A stretch of 64,000 nt of DNA from Mesorhizobium sp. (GTDB lineage: Bacteria > Pseudomonadota > Alphaproteobacteria > Rhizobiales > Rhizobiaceae): contig SAQG01000029.1 of the NCBI GenBank assembly GCA_004020315.1, positions 20,501-84,500 on the forward strand. The letters run 5' to 3'. Under the pieces are notes generated by a model. The model searched no databases. It was not told where the DNA came from and saw nothing but the letters and a program-made list of their open reading frames with translations. Each line of letters opens with the position of its first letter. Position 1 is the first letter of the stretch. Shown here one piece after another: positions 25,739-34,508 of this stretch. The translations under genes were made by a program, and so were the position numbers.

Positions 25739-26659
25739 ATGGCCTATCTCGACAACATCGCCGTTTTCGTCCGCGTCGTCGAGCTCGGCAATCTGTCGGC
25801 GGCGGGCCGCGACATGCGCATTTCGCCGGCGGTCGCCTCCAACCGCATCAAGGAGCTCGAAAAACATCTTGGTGTCAGGCTGTTCAACCGCACGACGCGG
25901 CAATTGATGCCGACCGAGCACGGCACGGTGTTCTACTCCGGCGCCAAGCAGGTGCTTGAGGCGGTCACCGAGGCGGAAGCCGCGGTCAGCGCCCTGTCCG
26001 GCCAGCCGCGCGGCACCATCAAGGTGACAGCGCCGCTCGGGCTTGGCCGGCGGCTGGTGGCGTCGGGCATCCCCGATTTTCACGACAAATATCCTGACAT
26101 CGAGGTGCGGCTAAGGCTTTCAGACCACAATGTCGACATCATGAAGGAAGGCATCGACGTTGCCTTCCGGCTGGGCATCATTGAGGATTCCAGCCTCAGG
26201 ATGCGCGGCATCATGGAATGCGAGCGGGTGCTGGTGGCGGCGCCGAAATATCTGGAGGCACGCGGCGAGCCGAGCGAACCGCAGGAACTGATCGGCAAGA
26301 AGCACGATTGCCTGATGCTGCGCTATTCCGGCGCACGCGAATACGTCTGGACGCTGCAGATGGCGGACGGCCCGCGAAAGTTCGAAGTGCACGGGCCCTA
26401 TGACACCGACGATGGCGACGTGCTGACTGGCTGGGCACTGTCGGGCCGCGGCATCATCAACAAGCCGCGCTTCGAGGTCGAGCCGTTCATCCGCGACCGG
26501 CGACTGAAGGTGATCCTGCCCGACACGCCGCCGACACCGGTGCAGTTCGCCGCCGTCTACCCGCACAAGAAGCTGCAAGACCCGAAGGTGCGGCTGCTGC
26601 TCGACTTCATGGCCGAGCGTTGCCAACGGCTGATCAAGGATATTCTGGCCGGCAAATGA
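25739..26659 (+). CDS. LysR-family transcriptional regulator, probable purine-gene regulator
   Basis: The 306-residue protein has an N-terminal winged HTH (VRVVELGNLSAAGRDMRISPAVASNRIKELEKHLGVRLFNRTTRQLMPTEHG-type layout, split here as residues 1-60) and a LysR effector domain beginning at GTIKVTAPLGLG. It is divergent from puuD-guaD with a 139-base gap, the usual arrangement for a LysR regulator and its target. The gap contains AT-rich sequence near 25675-25700, but I could not identify a clear T-N11-A site. The ligand may be a purine or a catabolite; this is inferred only from position. Confidence 0.85.
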   Translation: MAYLDNIAVFVRVVELGNLSAAGRDMRISPAVASNRIKELEKHLGVRLFNRTTRQLMPTEHGTVFYSGAKQVLEAVTEAEAAVSALSGQPRGTIKVTAPLGLGRRLVASGIPDFHDKYPDIEVRLRLSDHNVDIMKEGIDVAFRLGIIEDSSLRMRGIMECERVLVAAPKYLEARGEPSEPQELIGKKHDCLMLRYSGAREYVWTLQMADGPRKFEVHGPYDTDDGDVLTGWALSGRGIINKPRFEVEPFIRDRRLKVILPDTPPTPVQFAAVYPHKKLQDPKVRLLLDFMAERCQRLIKDILAGK

Positions 26660-26735
26660 TCGCCGGCTGGCCGGTTGCTTTCCGTACAGCCGCCGAAGAT
26701 AGTTCCTGAGGAATCTCACTCGCTAGGAAAGACCG

Positions 26736-27748
26736 ATGGCCGGCGGCGCCAAAATGCATCTTGCCGTTTCACTGTCTCCGGAAACCGCTCCTTCCCATCC
26801 GTCCGACGCCGGTCCGGATTTCGGTCTTCTGGCGCGGCTCGTGCAAAAGGCCGAAGCAGCCGGGCTGGACATGGTGTTGCTCGCCGATTCCGCGCCGGCT
26901 GCAGGCGGCGGCGCACCGCACCGGCAAGTGCCCTTCGAAGCGACAACCCTGCTGGCGGCGCTGGCGACGGTAACCAGCCGGATCGGCCTCGTCGCCGCAG
27001 CGTCGACGGTCGCCCACCAGCCCTACAATCTGGCGCGCCGTTTCGCATCGACGTCATCAGCCATGGCCGTGCCGGCTGGCACGCAAGCATGGTCCCCGAT
27101 CCGCGCGAGGCAGCCAATTTCAGCCGGCCAGAGGGTTTTTCCCGCGGTGATTTCCGCCGTCGTGCGGAAGAATTCATCGGGATTGTGCAGGGCTTGTGGC
27201 GCGGCTGGGATGCGGACGCGCTGCTGTTCGACAAGCGTGGCGGCCGCTTCTTCGACCCTAAAAAGATGCATCTGCTCGACCACAAGGGCGAGTTTTTCTC
27301 CGTGCGCGGGCCGCTGAATGTTGCACGCTCGCCGCAGGATATGCCTGCGCTCGTCATATCAGGCCTGTCGGAGCCCAACATGGATATTGGTGCCCGCGTG
27401 GCCGACGTCATCCTGCTGGACGAGCCATCGGTCGCGAAGGCCGACGATCTGAAGCGCCGCGCGCTTGCGTTTGAACGCAGTCCAGACGCGATAACGGTGC
27501 TGATGAACGTCGCGCCGGGTGCTGAAATGGCCGGCAGGCCGGGCGTGATCGCGGACAAGCTCGAAGAGTCCTTCCGATCGAAGAGCTGCGACGGTTTCAA
27601 CATACTCATGCCGCCGGTGCTGTCTGTGCTCGACGATTTCGTCGACCTCGTGCTGCCGGAGCTTCGCCGTCGCGGCCTTGTTCGGCAAGATTATCGCAAT
27701 GCCACGCTGCGCTCCCATCTCGGACTTGCCGGGGAGGAGGGACAATGA
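26736..27748 (+). pseudogene. Frameshifted LLM-class flavin-dependent monooxygenase (NtaA/SnaA/DszA-like)
   Basis: Two overlapping frames together encode one bacterial-luciferase-like monooxygenase. The first (from ATG 26736, ribosome site AGGAAAG) runs through LVAAASTVAHQPYNLARRFAS. The second resumes with DVISHGRAGWHASMV and continues to the stop at 27748. The junction is at about 27048-27052. Compared with the expected FASLDVISHGRAGW, four bases appear to be lost between GCATCG and ACGTC, shifting the frame. The N-terminal part also looks shortened relative to the paralogue directly downstream. The product is probably inactive unless the shift is a sequencing error. The stop overlaps the next gene's ATG (ATGA), so the pair was an operon. 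Confidence 0.82.
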
Positions 27749-29004
27749 CCGCCCGTCAGATGAAGCTCGGCGCCTTTCTGTGGGCAACAGGCCACCACAT
27801 CGCCGCCTGGCGCCATCGGCAGGCGCATGCGACGGCGGGTGTCGACATCGATCATTACATCCGGCTGGCGCGGACGGCAGAAGCGGCGAAGTTCGATATG
27901 CTGTTTTGCGAGGACGCCGCCGGCGTACGCGAGGCCAATGTCAATATCGCCAGCCAGACGTCACGTTCGATCGGTTTCGAGCCGATCAGCCTGCTTGCCG
28001 CACTCGCGGTCCAGACCAGCCACATCGGCCTCGTATCCACGGCATCGACGAGCTACAACGAGCCTTACGGGCTGGCGCGGACCTTCTTGTCGCTCGACCA
28101 TCTGAGTGGCGGGCGCGCCGGCTGGAACCTGGTCACCTCCGCCAGCCACATCGAAGCCGCCAATTTCGGCTCGACCGGCTTGCGCCCGCATGCCGACCGC
28201 TACGAGCGCGCGCGTGAGTTCGCTGCCGTGGTCGCCGGCCTCTGGCGCGGCGCGGAAACCAGCGGCTTCAATCACGAAGGCAGAAGTTTCTCCGTGCGCG
28301 ACCCGCTCGATCTGCCGCGCTCGCCGCAAGGCGCGCCCGTCATGGTTCAGGCCGGGGCATCGGACGAGGGCAGGGATCTCGCCGCCCGGACCGCTGACGT
28401 TGTGTTCACGGCGGCGCAGACATTCGAGGAGGCGAAGGCCTTCTACGACGATCTCAAGGGGCGTCTGGCGGCCTATGGGCGCGAGCCTGATGACATCAAG
28501 ATCATGCCCGGCGTCGCACCGGTCGTGGCGGAAACCGAGGCTGAAGCACAGGAAAAATACGAGGAATTGCAGGAGCTGATCCCCGACGATGTCGGCGTGG
28601 CGCTGCTGTCCAGCTATCTCAGCATTTCCGATCTGTGGCGCTATCCCATCGACGGGCCGCTGCCGGAGCTGCCGCCCAGCGAAGGCATGCAGAGCCGGCA
28701 AGCCCTCGTTATCGAGCAGTCGCGCCGGGACAACCTCTCCATCCGGCAGCTTGCGCGTCACTTCGCCGGCGCGCGCGGCCACTGGCGCGTCGTCGGCACG
28801 CCGGCCCAGATCGCCGATGAGCTCGAAGCGAGGTTCGAGGGCGGCGCGGCAGACGGCTTCAACGTCATGCCATCCTATTTTCCTGGTGAACTCGATGCCT
28901 TTGCCGCGCTCGTCGTGCCGGAGCTGCAGCGGCGCGGGTTGTTCCGCAAGGACTATGAAGGCACCACGCTGCGCGACCATCTGGGCCTGAAGCGGCCGAT
29001 CTGA
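27745..29004 (+). CDS. LLM-class flavin-dependent monooxygenase (NtaA/SnaA/DszA family)
   Basis: The 419-residue FMN-linked monooxygenase of the luciferase-like superfamily has landmarks KLGAFLWATGHHIAAWRH, FDMLFCEDAAG, GLVSTASTSYNEPYGLARTFLSLDHLSGGRAGWNLVTS (the conserved NtaA/SnaA core) and a C-terminal DGFNVMPSYFPGELDAFAALVVPELQRRGLFR. Relatives oxidise nitrilotriacetate, EDTA, dibenzothiophene sulfone or sulfonates using FMNH2 from a separate reductase. No flavin reductase is adjacent. The 4-base overlap with the frameshifted paralogue suggests duplication. Position inside the purine region makes an N-heterocycle or sulfur compound possible, but the substrate cannot be set from sequence. 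Confidence 0.87.
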   Translation: MTARQMKLGAFLWATGHHIAAWRHRQAHATAGVDIDHYIRLARTAEAAKFDMLFCEDAAGVREANVNIASQTSRSIGFEPISLLAALAVQTSHIGLVSTASTSYNEPYGLARTFLSLDHLSGGRAGWNLVTSASHIEAANFGSTGLRPHADRYERAREFAAVVAGLWRGAETSGFNHEGRSFSVRDPLDLPRSPQGAPVMVQAGASDEGRDLAARTADVVFTAAQTFEEAKAFYDDLKGRLAAYGREPDDIKIMPGVAPVVAETEAEAQEKYEELQELIPDDVGVALLSSYLSISDLWRYPIDGPLPELPPSEGMQSRQALVIEQSRRDNLSIRQLARHFAGARGHWRVVGTPAQIADELEARFEGGAADGFNVMPSYFPGELDAFAALVVPELQRRGLFRKDYEGTTLRDHLGLKRPI

Positions 29005-29061
29005 GCAGGAATCTATGGAAGCGCGCCTGCGCGAAAATGCAACTCGGCGGAATATTAGCAG

Positions 29062-30054
29062 TCAGCCCGCCATTGCGGTGCCACGAGGGACGGGGTGTGG
29101 AGCGGCTCGCGCGCCAGCATGAGCGGCTAGCGCCGTCATGACCTCGGCCGCCGCAAGCGCCGCGATCACTTGCGGACGCTTGTCCTTGACCGCATCGGCG
29201 CCGATCGGCGAGACGAGGCGGGCAAATTCCGCCTCGCTTCCGTCTGCCGACTTCAGGAACCAGTTCCTGAATGTCGCCTTTTTGGTCTTCGAACCGATCA
29301 TGCCGACATAGGCGGCATCCCGGCGTTTCAGTGCCTCGGCAACGATCAGGAAATCCAGCGCGTGGTCGTGGGTTAGGATGACGAAGGCGGCCCCGGCCGG
29401 AGCCTCGCGCACCATTGCCTCGGGCATCGGCGTCAGGCTGGTTTGGACCGTGTCCGGCATGCCCTCCAGCGCCTCGGCCCGCGTCTCCACGACGACGGCA
29501 CGTACCGGCAGCAAGGCCACCGCCGATGCCAGCGCCTGGCCGACATGACCACCACCAAAGATGTAGACATGCGGCAGTTGCGCTTCCTCGGCTTCCGCCG
29601 CCTGAATCAGTTCGGCTTCAAGCGCTGCGTCGACCAGCCGGATCAAAACCTGAACCCTGCCGCCGCAGCACTGGCCGATTTCCGGCCCGAGCTGGATGTC
29701 GAGCGTGGCGCGGATATCCCTCCCCCTCGAGGGGAGGGTGGCGGCGAAGCCGCCGGGTGGGGTCGCCGCGGCAGTGCTCGACGCTCTAGCGGTGCCTTCT
29801 GAGACGACCCCCTCTGGCCGCTTCGCGGCCATCTCCCCCTCGAGGGGGGAGAAAAGCATCTGCCGTGCCTTGTCGATTGCCATGTATTCGAGTTGGCCGC
29901 CGCCGATCGTGCCAAAAATTGCTGCGCCAGAGACGAGCATGAAGGCGCCCTTCTCGCGTGGCGTCGAACCTTTCGTTGCCGCCACTTCGACCAGGGCGAC
30001 CCGGCCGGCGCGCGCAAGAAAAGCTTTCAGGCTTTGCACTTTCGCGTTCATCAT
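29062..30054 (-). CDS. xdhC: Xanthine dehydrogenase accessory protein XdhC carrying an in-frame palindromic insertion
   Basis: The 330-residue XdhC-family chaperone inserts sulfurated molybdenum cofactor into xanthine dehydrogenase. Conserved parts are the N-terminal VEVAATKGSTPREKGAFMLV and GTIGGGQLEYMAIDKAR, the cysteine pair GQCCGGRV, and the Rossmann-like VYIFGGGHVGQALA. Between ARQML and RATLDIQLGPEIG, residues about 68-114 are foreign: 47 residues beginning FSPLEGEM and ending SRGRDI, encoded by a palindromic repeat at 29713-29853. The family normally has only a short linker here. The reading frame stays open, so the protein may still work with a surface loop. ATG at 30054 has an AGGGA site; 30051 and 30060 are alternatives. 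It lies 72 bases after xdhB, at the end of uraH-xdhA-xdhB-xdhC. Confidence 0.88.
   Translation of the reverse strand: MMNAKVQSLKAFLARAGRVALVEVAATKGSTPREKGAFMLVSGAAIFGTIGGGQLEYMAIDKARQMLFSPLEGEMAAKRPEGVVSEGTARASSTAAATPPGGFAATLPSRGRDIRATLDIQLGPEIGQCCGGRVQVLIRLVDAALEAELIQAAEAEEAQLPHVYIFGGGHVGQALASAVALLPVRAVVVETRAEALEGMPDTVQTSLTPMPEAMVREAPAGAAFVILTHDHALDFLIVAEALKRRDAAYVGMIGSKTKKATFRNWFLKSADGSEAEFARLVSPIGADAVKDKRPQVIAALAAAEVMTALAAHAGARAAPHPVPRGTAMAG
29713..29853. repeat. Palindromic repeat element (family 4) inside xdhC
   Basis: About 141 bases with long imperfect inverted arms: TCCCTCCCCCTCGAGGGGAG...GCCGCCGGGTGGGGTC on the left, GACCCCCTCTGGCCGC...CCATCTCCCCCTCGAGGGGG on the right, each about 45 bases. 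The length is a multiple of three and both strands of this element tend to be open, so it adds 47 codons without breaking xdhC. It resembles the protein-coding palindromic elements known from Rickettsia in behaviour, not in sequence. Confidence 0.8.
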
Positions 30055-30126
30055 TCGCATTCCCTATCGGGAAATATAGAGTTTTCAGCCTGAATTGCAC
30101 GCATTCTGGGATTTCAAAGGCTGGAT

Positions 30127-32475
30127 TCACCTGCCGGTCTCGGCTTCCCTCTTCAGCCGTTCGATCGCCATCAGCACTCGCTCCGGCGTTGCCGGTGGGT
30201 CGAGGCGCGGGCAGATCCGGTGGTCGGCAACGCTCGCCACCGCATCCGACAGCGCATGCAGTACCGAAATGCCGAGCGGGAGAGGCGGCTCGCCGACCGC
30301 CTTGGAGCGGTGCACCGTCGGCTCGCTCGCTTCCGGCCAATCGGCCAGCGTCACGTTGAAGATTTTCGGCCGATCCGAAGCGAGCGGGATCTTGTAGGTC
30401 GACGGCGCGTGGGTGCGCAGCCGGCCCTTGTCGTCCCACCAAAGTTCCTCCGTCGTCAGCCAGCCCATGCCCTGGATGAAGCCGCCCTCGACCTGGCCGA
30501 GGTCGATAGCGCGGTTCAGCGAACGGCCGGTCTCGTGCAGGATATCGGTGCGCTCGACCATATACTCGCCGGTCAGTGTGTCGACCGAGACTTCCGAGCA
30601 CGCGGCGCCATAGGCGAAATAATAGAAGGGGCGACCCTCGCCCTTGTCGCGGTCCCAGTGGATTTTCGGCGTCTTGTAGAAGCCCGCCGCCGAAAGCTGG
30701 ATACGCGCCATGTAGGCCTGCCTGACGAGATCGGCGAAGGCGATTTCCTGGTTGCCGATGCGAACCCGGTTGGGCAGGAATAGCACCTGTTCGCGCGGCA
30801 CCTGGTATTTTTCGGCGGCGAAATTGGTCAGCCGCTCCTTGATCTGCCGGGCTGCGTTCTGCGCCGCCATGCCGTTGAGGTCGGAGCCGGACGATGCGGC
30901 GGTCGCCGAGGTGTTCGGCACCTTGCCGGTCGTCGTCGCGGTGATCTTCACCTGGTCGAGGTCGATCTGGAATTCTTCCGCCACAACCTGCGCCACCTTG
31001 ACGTAGAGGCCCTGCCCCATTTCGGTGCCGCCATGGTTCAGATGCACCGAACCGTCGGTGTAGACATGCACCAGCGCGCCGGCCTGGTTGTAATGCGTAG
31101 CGGTGAACGAGATGCCGAACTTGACCGGTGTCAGCGCCAGCCCGCGCTTGATGAAGCGGCTGTTGGCGTTGAAGGCTTCAATGGTGCGGCGTCGCCTTGC
31201 ATAATCGCAACTTGCCTCCAGCTCGGCGACGATGCGGCGGATGATGTTGTCCTCGACCGTCTGGTGATAGGGCGTGATGTTGCGGTCGCTCGTGCCATAA
31301 AAGTTCTTCTTACGAATCTCGAGCGGGTCCTTGCCGACGGCAAAGGCGACCTCTTCGATGACGCGCTCGGCCCCGACCATGCCTTGCGGACCGCCAAAGC
31401 CGCGGAAGGCGGTGTTCGACACGGTGTTGGTGTAGAGCGGCGCCGATTGCGCATGAACCGCCGGCCAGAAATAGGTGTTGTCGCAATGGAACAGCGCGCG
31501 GTCGGTCACTGGTCCTGAGAGGTCCGCCGAGAAGCCGCAGCGCGCCGCAAACATGAAATCGACACCGAGGATATTGCCCTCATCGTCGAAGCCGACCTCG
31601 TAGTCGACCAGAAAGTCGTGGCGCTTGCCGGTGGCGATCATGTCGTCGTCACGATCAGGCCGGATTTTGACGGCGCGATGATGTTTTTTCGCAGCAATCG
31701 CCGCGAGCGCGGCAAACTGGTTACCTTGCGTTTCCTTGCCGCCAAAGCCGCCACCCATGCGGCGGATCTCGACCGTGACGGCATGGCTCGGCACGCCGAG
31801 CGCATGGCTGACCATGTGCTGGATTTCGCTCGGATGCTGGGTCGAGGAATAGATGGTGACGTCCTGATCCTCCCCGGGAATGGCCATGGCGATCTGGCCT
31901 TCGAGATAAAAATGGTCCTGGCCGCCGATGCGCATTTTTCCCTTCAGCCGGCGCGGCGCCGCGTTGATCGCAGCCGTTGCATCGCCGCGTCTCAGGGTCA
32001 GCGGCGGCGTGACCAGCTTGTCCTTGCGGGGATCAAGCACGTCGATGTCGGTGACGAAGGGCAATTCCTTGTATTCGACCTTGGCCAGCCTCGTGGCGCG
32101 GCGTGCCTGCTCGCGGGTTTCGGCGATGACACAGAAAATCGGCTGGCCGAAAAACTGCACCTTGCCGTCGGCCAGCACCGGTTCGTCGTGACGGCCGGTC
32201 GGCGAAATATCGTTTTCGCCCGGCACGTCGCTGGCCGTCAGCACGTCGACGACGCCGGGCGCGGCGCGCACCGCCGACAGGTCCATGCTGGTGATGGTGG
32301 CGTGCGTGGCCGTCGAAAGCCCAAGGCAGCCATGCAGCGTACCGGCCGATTCCGGCATGTCGTCGATATAGACGGCCGTTCCGCGGACGTGCTTATGCGC
32401 GGAATCATGGCGCTGGTTGGTGGCAACGCCACCGGAGATTTTTTGCGCCTTGAGGTTGGGAGCGTGCGTGGTCAT
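30127..32475 (-). CDS. xdhB: Xanthine dehydrogenase molybdopterin-binding subunit XdhB
   Basis: The 782-residue large subunit of the xanthine oxidase family holds the molybdenum cofactor and the hydroxylation site converting hypoxanthine and xanthine to urate. Visible signatures include GGQDHFYLEGQ near the substrate channel, RRMGGGFGGKETQ and FRGFGGPQGM (Moco contacts and catalytic arginine region), GTEMGQGLYVKVAQV, and the C-terminal KAVGEPPLPLG containing the conserved glutamate that acts as base. The start at 32475 overlaps the xdhA stop by one base (TGATG). Length and motifs are normal. Confidence 0.95.
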   Translation of the reverse strand: MTTHAPNLKAQKISGGVATNQRHDSAHKHVRGTAVYIDDMPESAGTLHGCLGLSTATHATITSMDLSAVRAAPGVVDVLTASDVPGENDISPTGRHDEPVLADGKVQFFGQPIFCVIAETREQARRATRLAKVEYKELPFVTDIDVLDPRKDKLVTPPLTLRRGDATAAINAAPRRLKGKMRIGGQDHFYLEGQIAMAIPGEDQDVTIYSSTQHPSEIQHMVSHALGVPSHAVTVEIRRMGGGFGGKETQGNQFAALAAIAAKKHHRAVKIRPDRDDDMIATGKRHDFLVDYEVGFDDEGNILGVDFMFAARCGFSADLSGPVTDRALFHCDNTYFWPAVHAQSAPLYTNTVSNTAFRGFGGPQGMVGAERVIEEVAFAVGKDPLEIRKKNFYGTSDRNITPYHQTVEDNIIRRIVAELEASCDYARRRRTIEAFNANSRFIKRGLALTPVKFGISFTATHYNQAGALVHVYTDGSVHLNHGGTEMGQGLYVKVAQVVAEEFQIDLDQVKITATTTGKVPNTSATAASSGSDLNGMAAQNAARQIKERLTNFAAEKYQVPREQVLFLPNRVRIGNQEIAFADLVRQAYMARIQLSAAGFYKTPKIHWDRDKGEGRPFYYFAYGAACSEVSVDTLTGEYMVERTDILHETGRSLNRAIDLGQVEGGFIQGMGWLTTEELWWDDKGRLRTHAPSTYKIPLASDRPKIFNVTLADWPEASEPTVHRSKAVGEPPLPLGISVLHALSDAVASVADHRICPRLDPPATPERVLMAIERLKREAETGR

Positions 32476-33956
32476 CACGCCGCCTCGTGCCGCGAAAGCT
32501 GGATCGGCGCCTTGGTGCCACTGGTCTCGGCAAAGAAGCGCAGCAGCAGGTTGCGAGCCGCCAGTGCCCGGTATTCGGCGCTCGCCCGCATGTCGGTCAG
32601 CGGGGTGAAGTCTTTGGCGTACTCGGCCATGGCCGCCTCGACCGTTGCCTCCGTCCAAGGCCTGCCGAGCAGCGCCTTTTCCACGCCGAAAGCCCGCTTC
32701 GGCGTTGCCGCCATGCCGCCATAGGCGATGCGGATATCCGCCACCGTGCCGTCCTTGGCCAGGGTCAGCAGGAACGCGCCGAGTGCTGCGGTGATGTCCT
32801 CGTCACGGCGCTTGGTGATCTTGTAGACGGCAAATTTCGTGTCCCTGGCAGGCACCGGGACGTGCACGGCCTCAACGAATTCACCCGGCTGCCGGTCCTG
32901 CTTGCCATAGGCGATGAAGAAGTCTTCAAGCGGGATCGTCCTCCGCTTGTTGCCGCGGCGCAGCGTCAGCCGCGCACCCAAAACGATCAGCGGCGGCGGC
33001 GTGTCGCCGATCGGCGAGCCGTTGGCGATATTGCCGCCTATGGTGCCCATATTGCGCACCTGGTCGCCGCCAATGCGATCGAACAGCGGGCCCAGCGCCG
33101 GGATGCGTTTCGCCAGCGTCGAGAAAGCCTCGGTGTAGGTGACACCAGCGCCGATCGAGATGATGCCCTTGTCCTCGGAAATCGTGCACAGCCCGTCGAG
33201 ATTGCCGACGAAGATCGCCGGCGAGATCTCGCGCATGTGCTTGGTCACCCACAGGCCCACATCGGTCGAACCGGCAACAATGGTGGCGCCCGGCTCCTTG
33301 TCGAGTACGGCGGCGAGATCGTCGATATTCGCGGGCACGACCAGCCGCTGCTTACCGGCGCCGATCTCGATGCGCGCACCGTCTTTCATGGCCGCGAGCT
33401 TCTCGGCGATCGCCTTGCGCTCCGCTGCCAGCGGGTCCTTTGCCGCCTTGCCATAGCTGGAGATGGCGCGGGCGGCCCGTATGATCGCTTCGTACCCGGT
33501 GCAGCGGCAAAGATTGCCCTGCAGTGCCTTTTCGATGGCCGCATCCGACGGCTCCGGCGCTCTCATCCACAACGCGTAAAGCGACATGACGAAACCCGGC
33601 GTGCAGAAGCCGCATTGCGAGCCGTGGAAATCGACCATCGCCTGCTGCACCGGATGCAGTTTATCGCCGTCGCCGCGCAGATGTTCGACGGTCACGACAT
33701 GCGTGCCATCGAGCGAGCCAAGGAATCGGATGCAGGCATTGACGCTTTCATAGACCAGCCGGCCGCCTGACAGCCTTCCGACCAGCACGGTGCAAGCGCC
33801 GCAGTCGCCCTCGGCGCAGCCTTCTTTGGTGCCGCGCAGCGAGCGCTCGAGCCGCAGCCAGTCGAGCAAGGTCTCGTCGGGCGCTACCATGGTCAGCGCA
33901 ACGTGCTCGCCATTGAGGATGAAGCGTATCTCATTGCGTATCTTGAGCCCGGCCAT
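32475..33956 (-). CDS. xdhA: Xanthine dehydrogenase iron-sulfur/FAD subunit XdhA
   Basis: The 493-residue small subunit carries two [2Fe-2S] clusters and FAD. The plant-ferredoxin-type cluster uses Cys47, Cys52, Cys55 and Cys75 (GCAEGDCGACTVL). The second uses Cys115, Cys118, Cys150 and Cys152 (CGFCTPG and LCRCTGY). The FAD domain follows from about 200, with TIVAGSTDVGLWV and the MGTIGGNIANGSPIGD motif. It passes electrons from the molybdenum site in XdhB to NAD+. It starts 3 bases after uraH, so the order uraH-xdhA-xdhB-xdhC is one operon. Confidence 0.95.
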   Translation of the reverse strand: MAGLKIRNEIRFILNGEHVALTMVAPDETLLDWLRLERSLRGTKEGCAEGDCGACTVLVGRLSGGRLVYESVNACIRFLGSLDGTHVVTVEHLRGDGDKLHPVQQAMVDFHGSQCGFCTPGFVMSLYALWMRAPEPSDAAIEKALQGNLCRCTGYEAIIRAARAISSYGKAAKDPLAAERKAIAEKLAAMKDGARIEIGAGKQRLVVPANIDDLAAVLDKEPGATIVAGSTDVGLWVTKHMREISPAIFVGNLDGLCTISEDKGIISIGAGVTYTEAFSTLAKRIPALGPLFDRIGGDQVRNMGTIGGNIANGSPIGDTPPPLIVLGARLTLRRGNKRRTIPLEDFFIAYGKQDRQPGEFVEAVHVPVPARDTKFAVYKITKRRDEDITAALGAFLLTLAKDGTVADIRIAYGGMAATPKRAFGVEKALLGRPWTEATVEAAMAEYAKDFTPLTDMRASAEYRALAARNLLLRFFAETSGTKAPIQLSRHEAA

Positions 33957-33959
33957 GTA

Positions 33960-34334
33960 TCAGCTTCCTCGATAGGTCGAATAGCCGTAGGGCGATATGA
34001 GCAGCGGCACATGATAGTGCACTGGCTCTGCCATGCCGAAGCGGATCGGCACGCTGTCGAGGAAGGCCGGTTCCGGCAGCCTCAACCCCTGCCGGCGCAG
34101 ATAGTCGCCGGCCGCGAAGACCAGTTCATATTCGCCGGTGCGGAATTCCGCGTCGGCAAGCAGCGGCGCGTCACAGCGGCCGTCGATATTGGTGATCGCC
34201 GTCTTCAGATGCGTCCGCATATCGCCGTTGATGCTGTAAAGCTCGATCGACAAACCTGCCGCAGGCCGGCCGGTCGCGGTGTCGAGAACATGGGTCGTCA
34301 GACGTCCGCCTTCGGCTTTCGACGTTTCCGCCAC
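33960..34334 (-). CDS. uraH: 5-Hydroxyisourate hydrolase (transthyretin-like)
   Basis: The 124-residue transthyretin-related protein hydrolyses 5-hydroxyisourate, the product of urate oxidation, to OHCU. The N-terminal LTTHVLDTATGRPAAGL contains the catalytic histidine. An inner RCDAPLL segment follows, and the C-terminus is exactly YRGS, the signature tetrapeptide that separates the hydrolase from hormone-binding transthyretin. It is the first gene of the xdh operon, divergent from the puuE-uraD fusion that takes the next steps; the 174-base gap between them must hold both promoters. Confidence 0.95.
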   Translation of the reverse strand: MAETSKAEGGRLTTHVLDTATGRPAAGLSIELYSINGDMRTHLKTAITNIDGRCDAPLLADAEFRTGEYELVFAAGDYLRRQGLRLPEPAFLDSVPIRFGMAEPVHYHVPLLISPYGYSTYRGS

Positions 34335-34508
34335 TGGCTGCTCCCATTCCGGTACGGTCGAACATGTTTGACGAATTGTGCGCCAATTAAAGGCAATGCA
34401 TAAGTCCTGGTCGAGCGAAGTGCTGCAAAAACACTTTCAAAAATTTTCGGGGGAATGCGCAAGCGGCCCTTTCGACTATCCTGATCACACCATCCGGCAG
34501 GAGCGACG

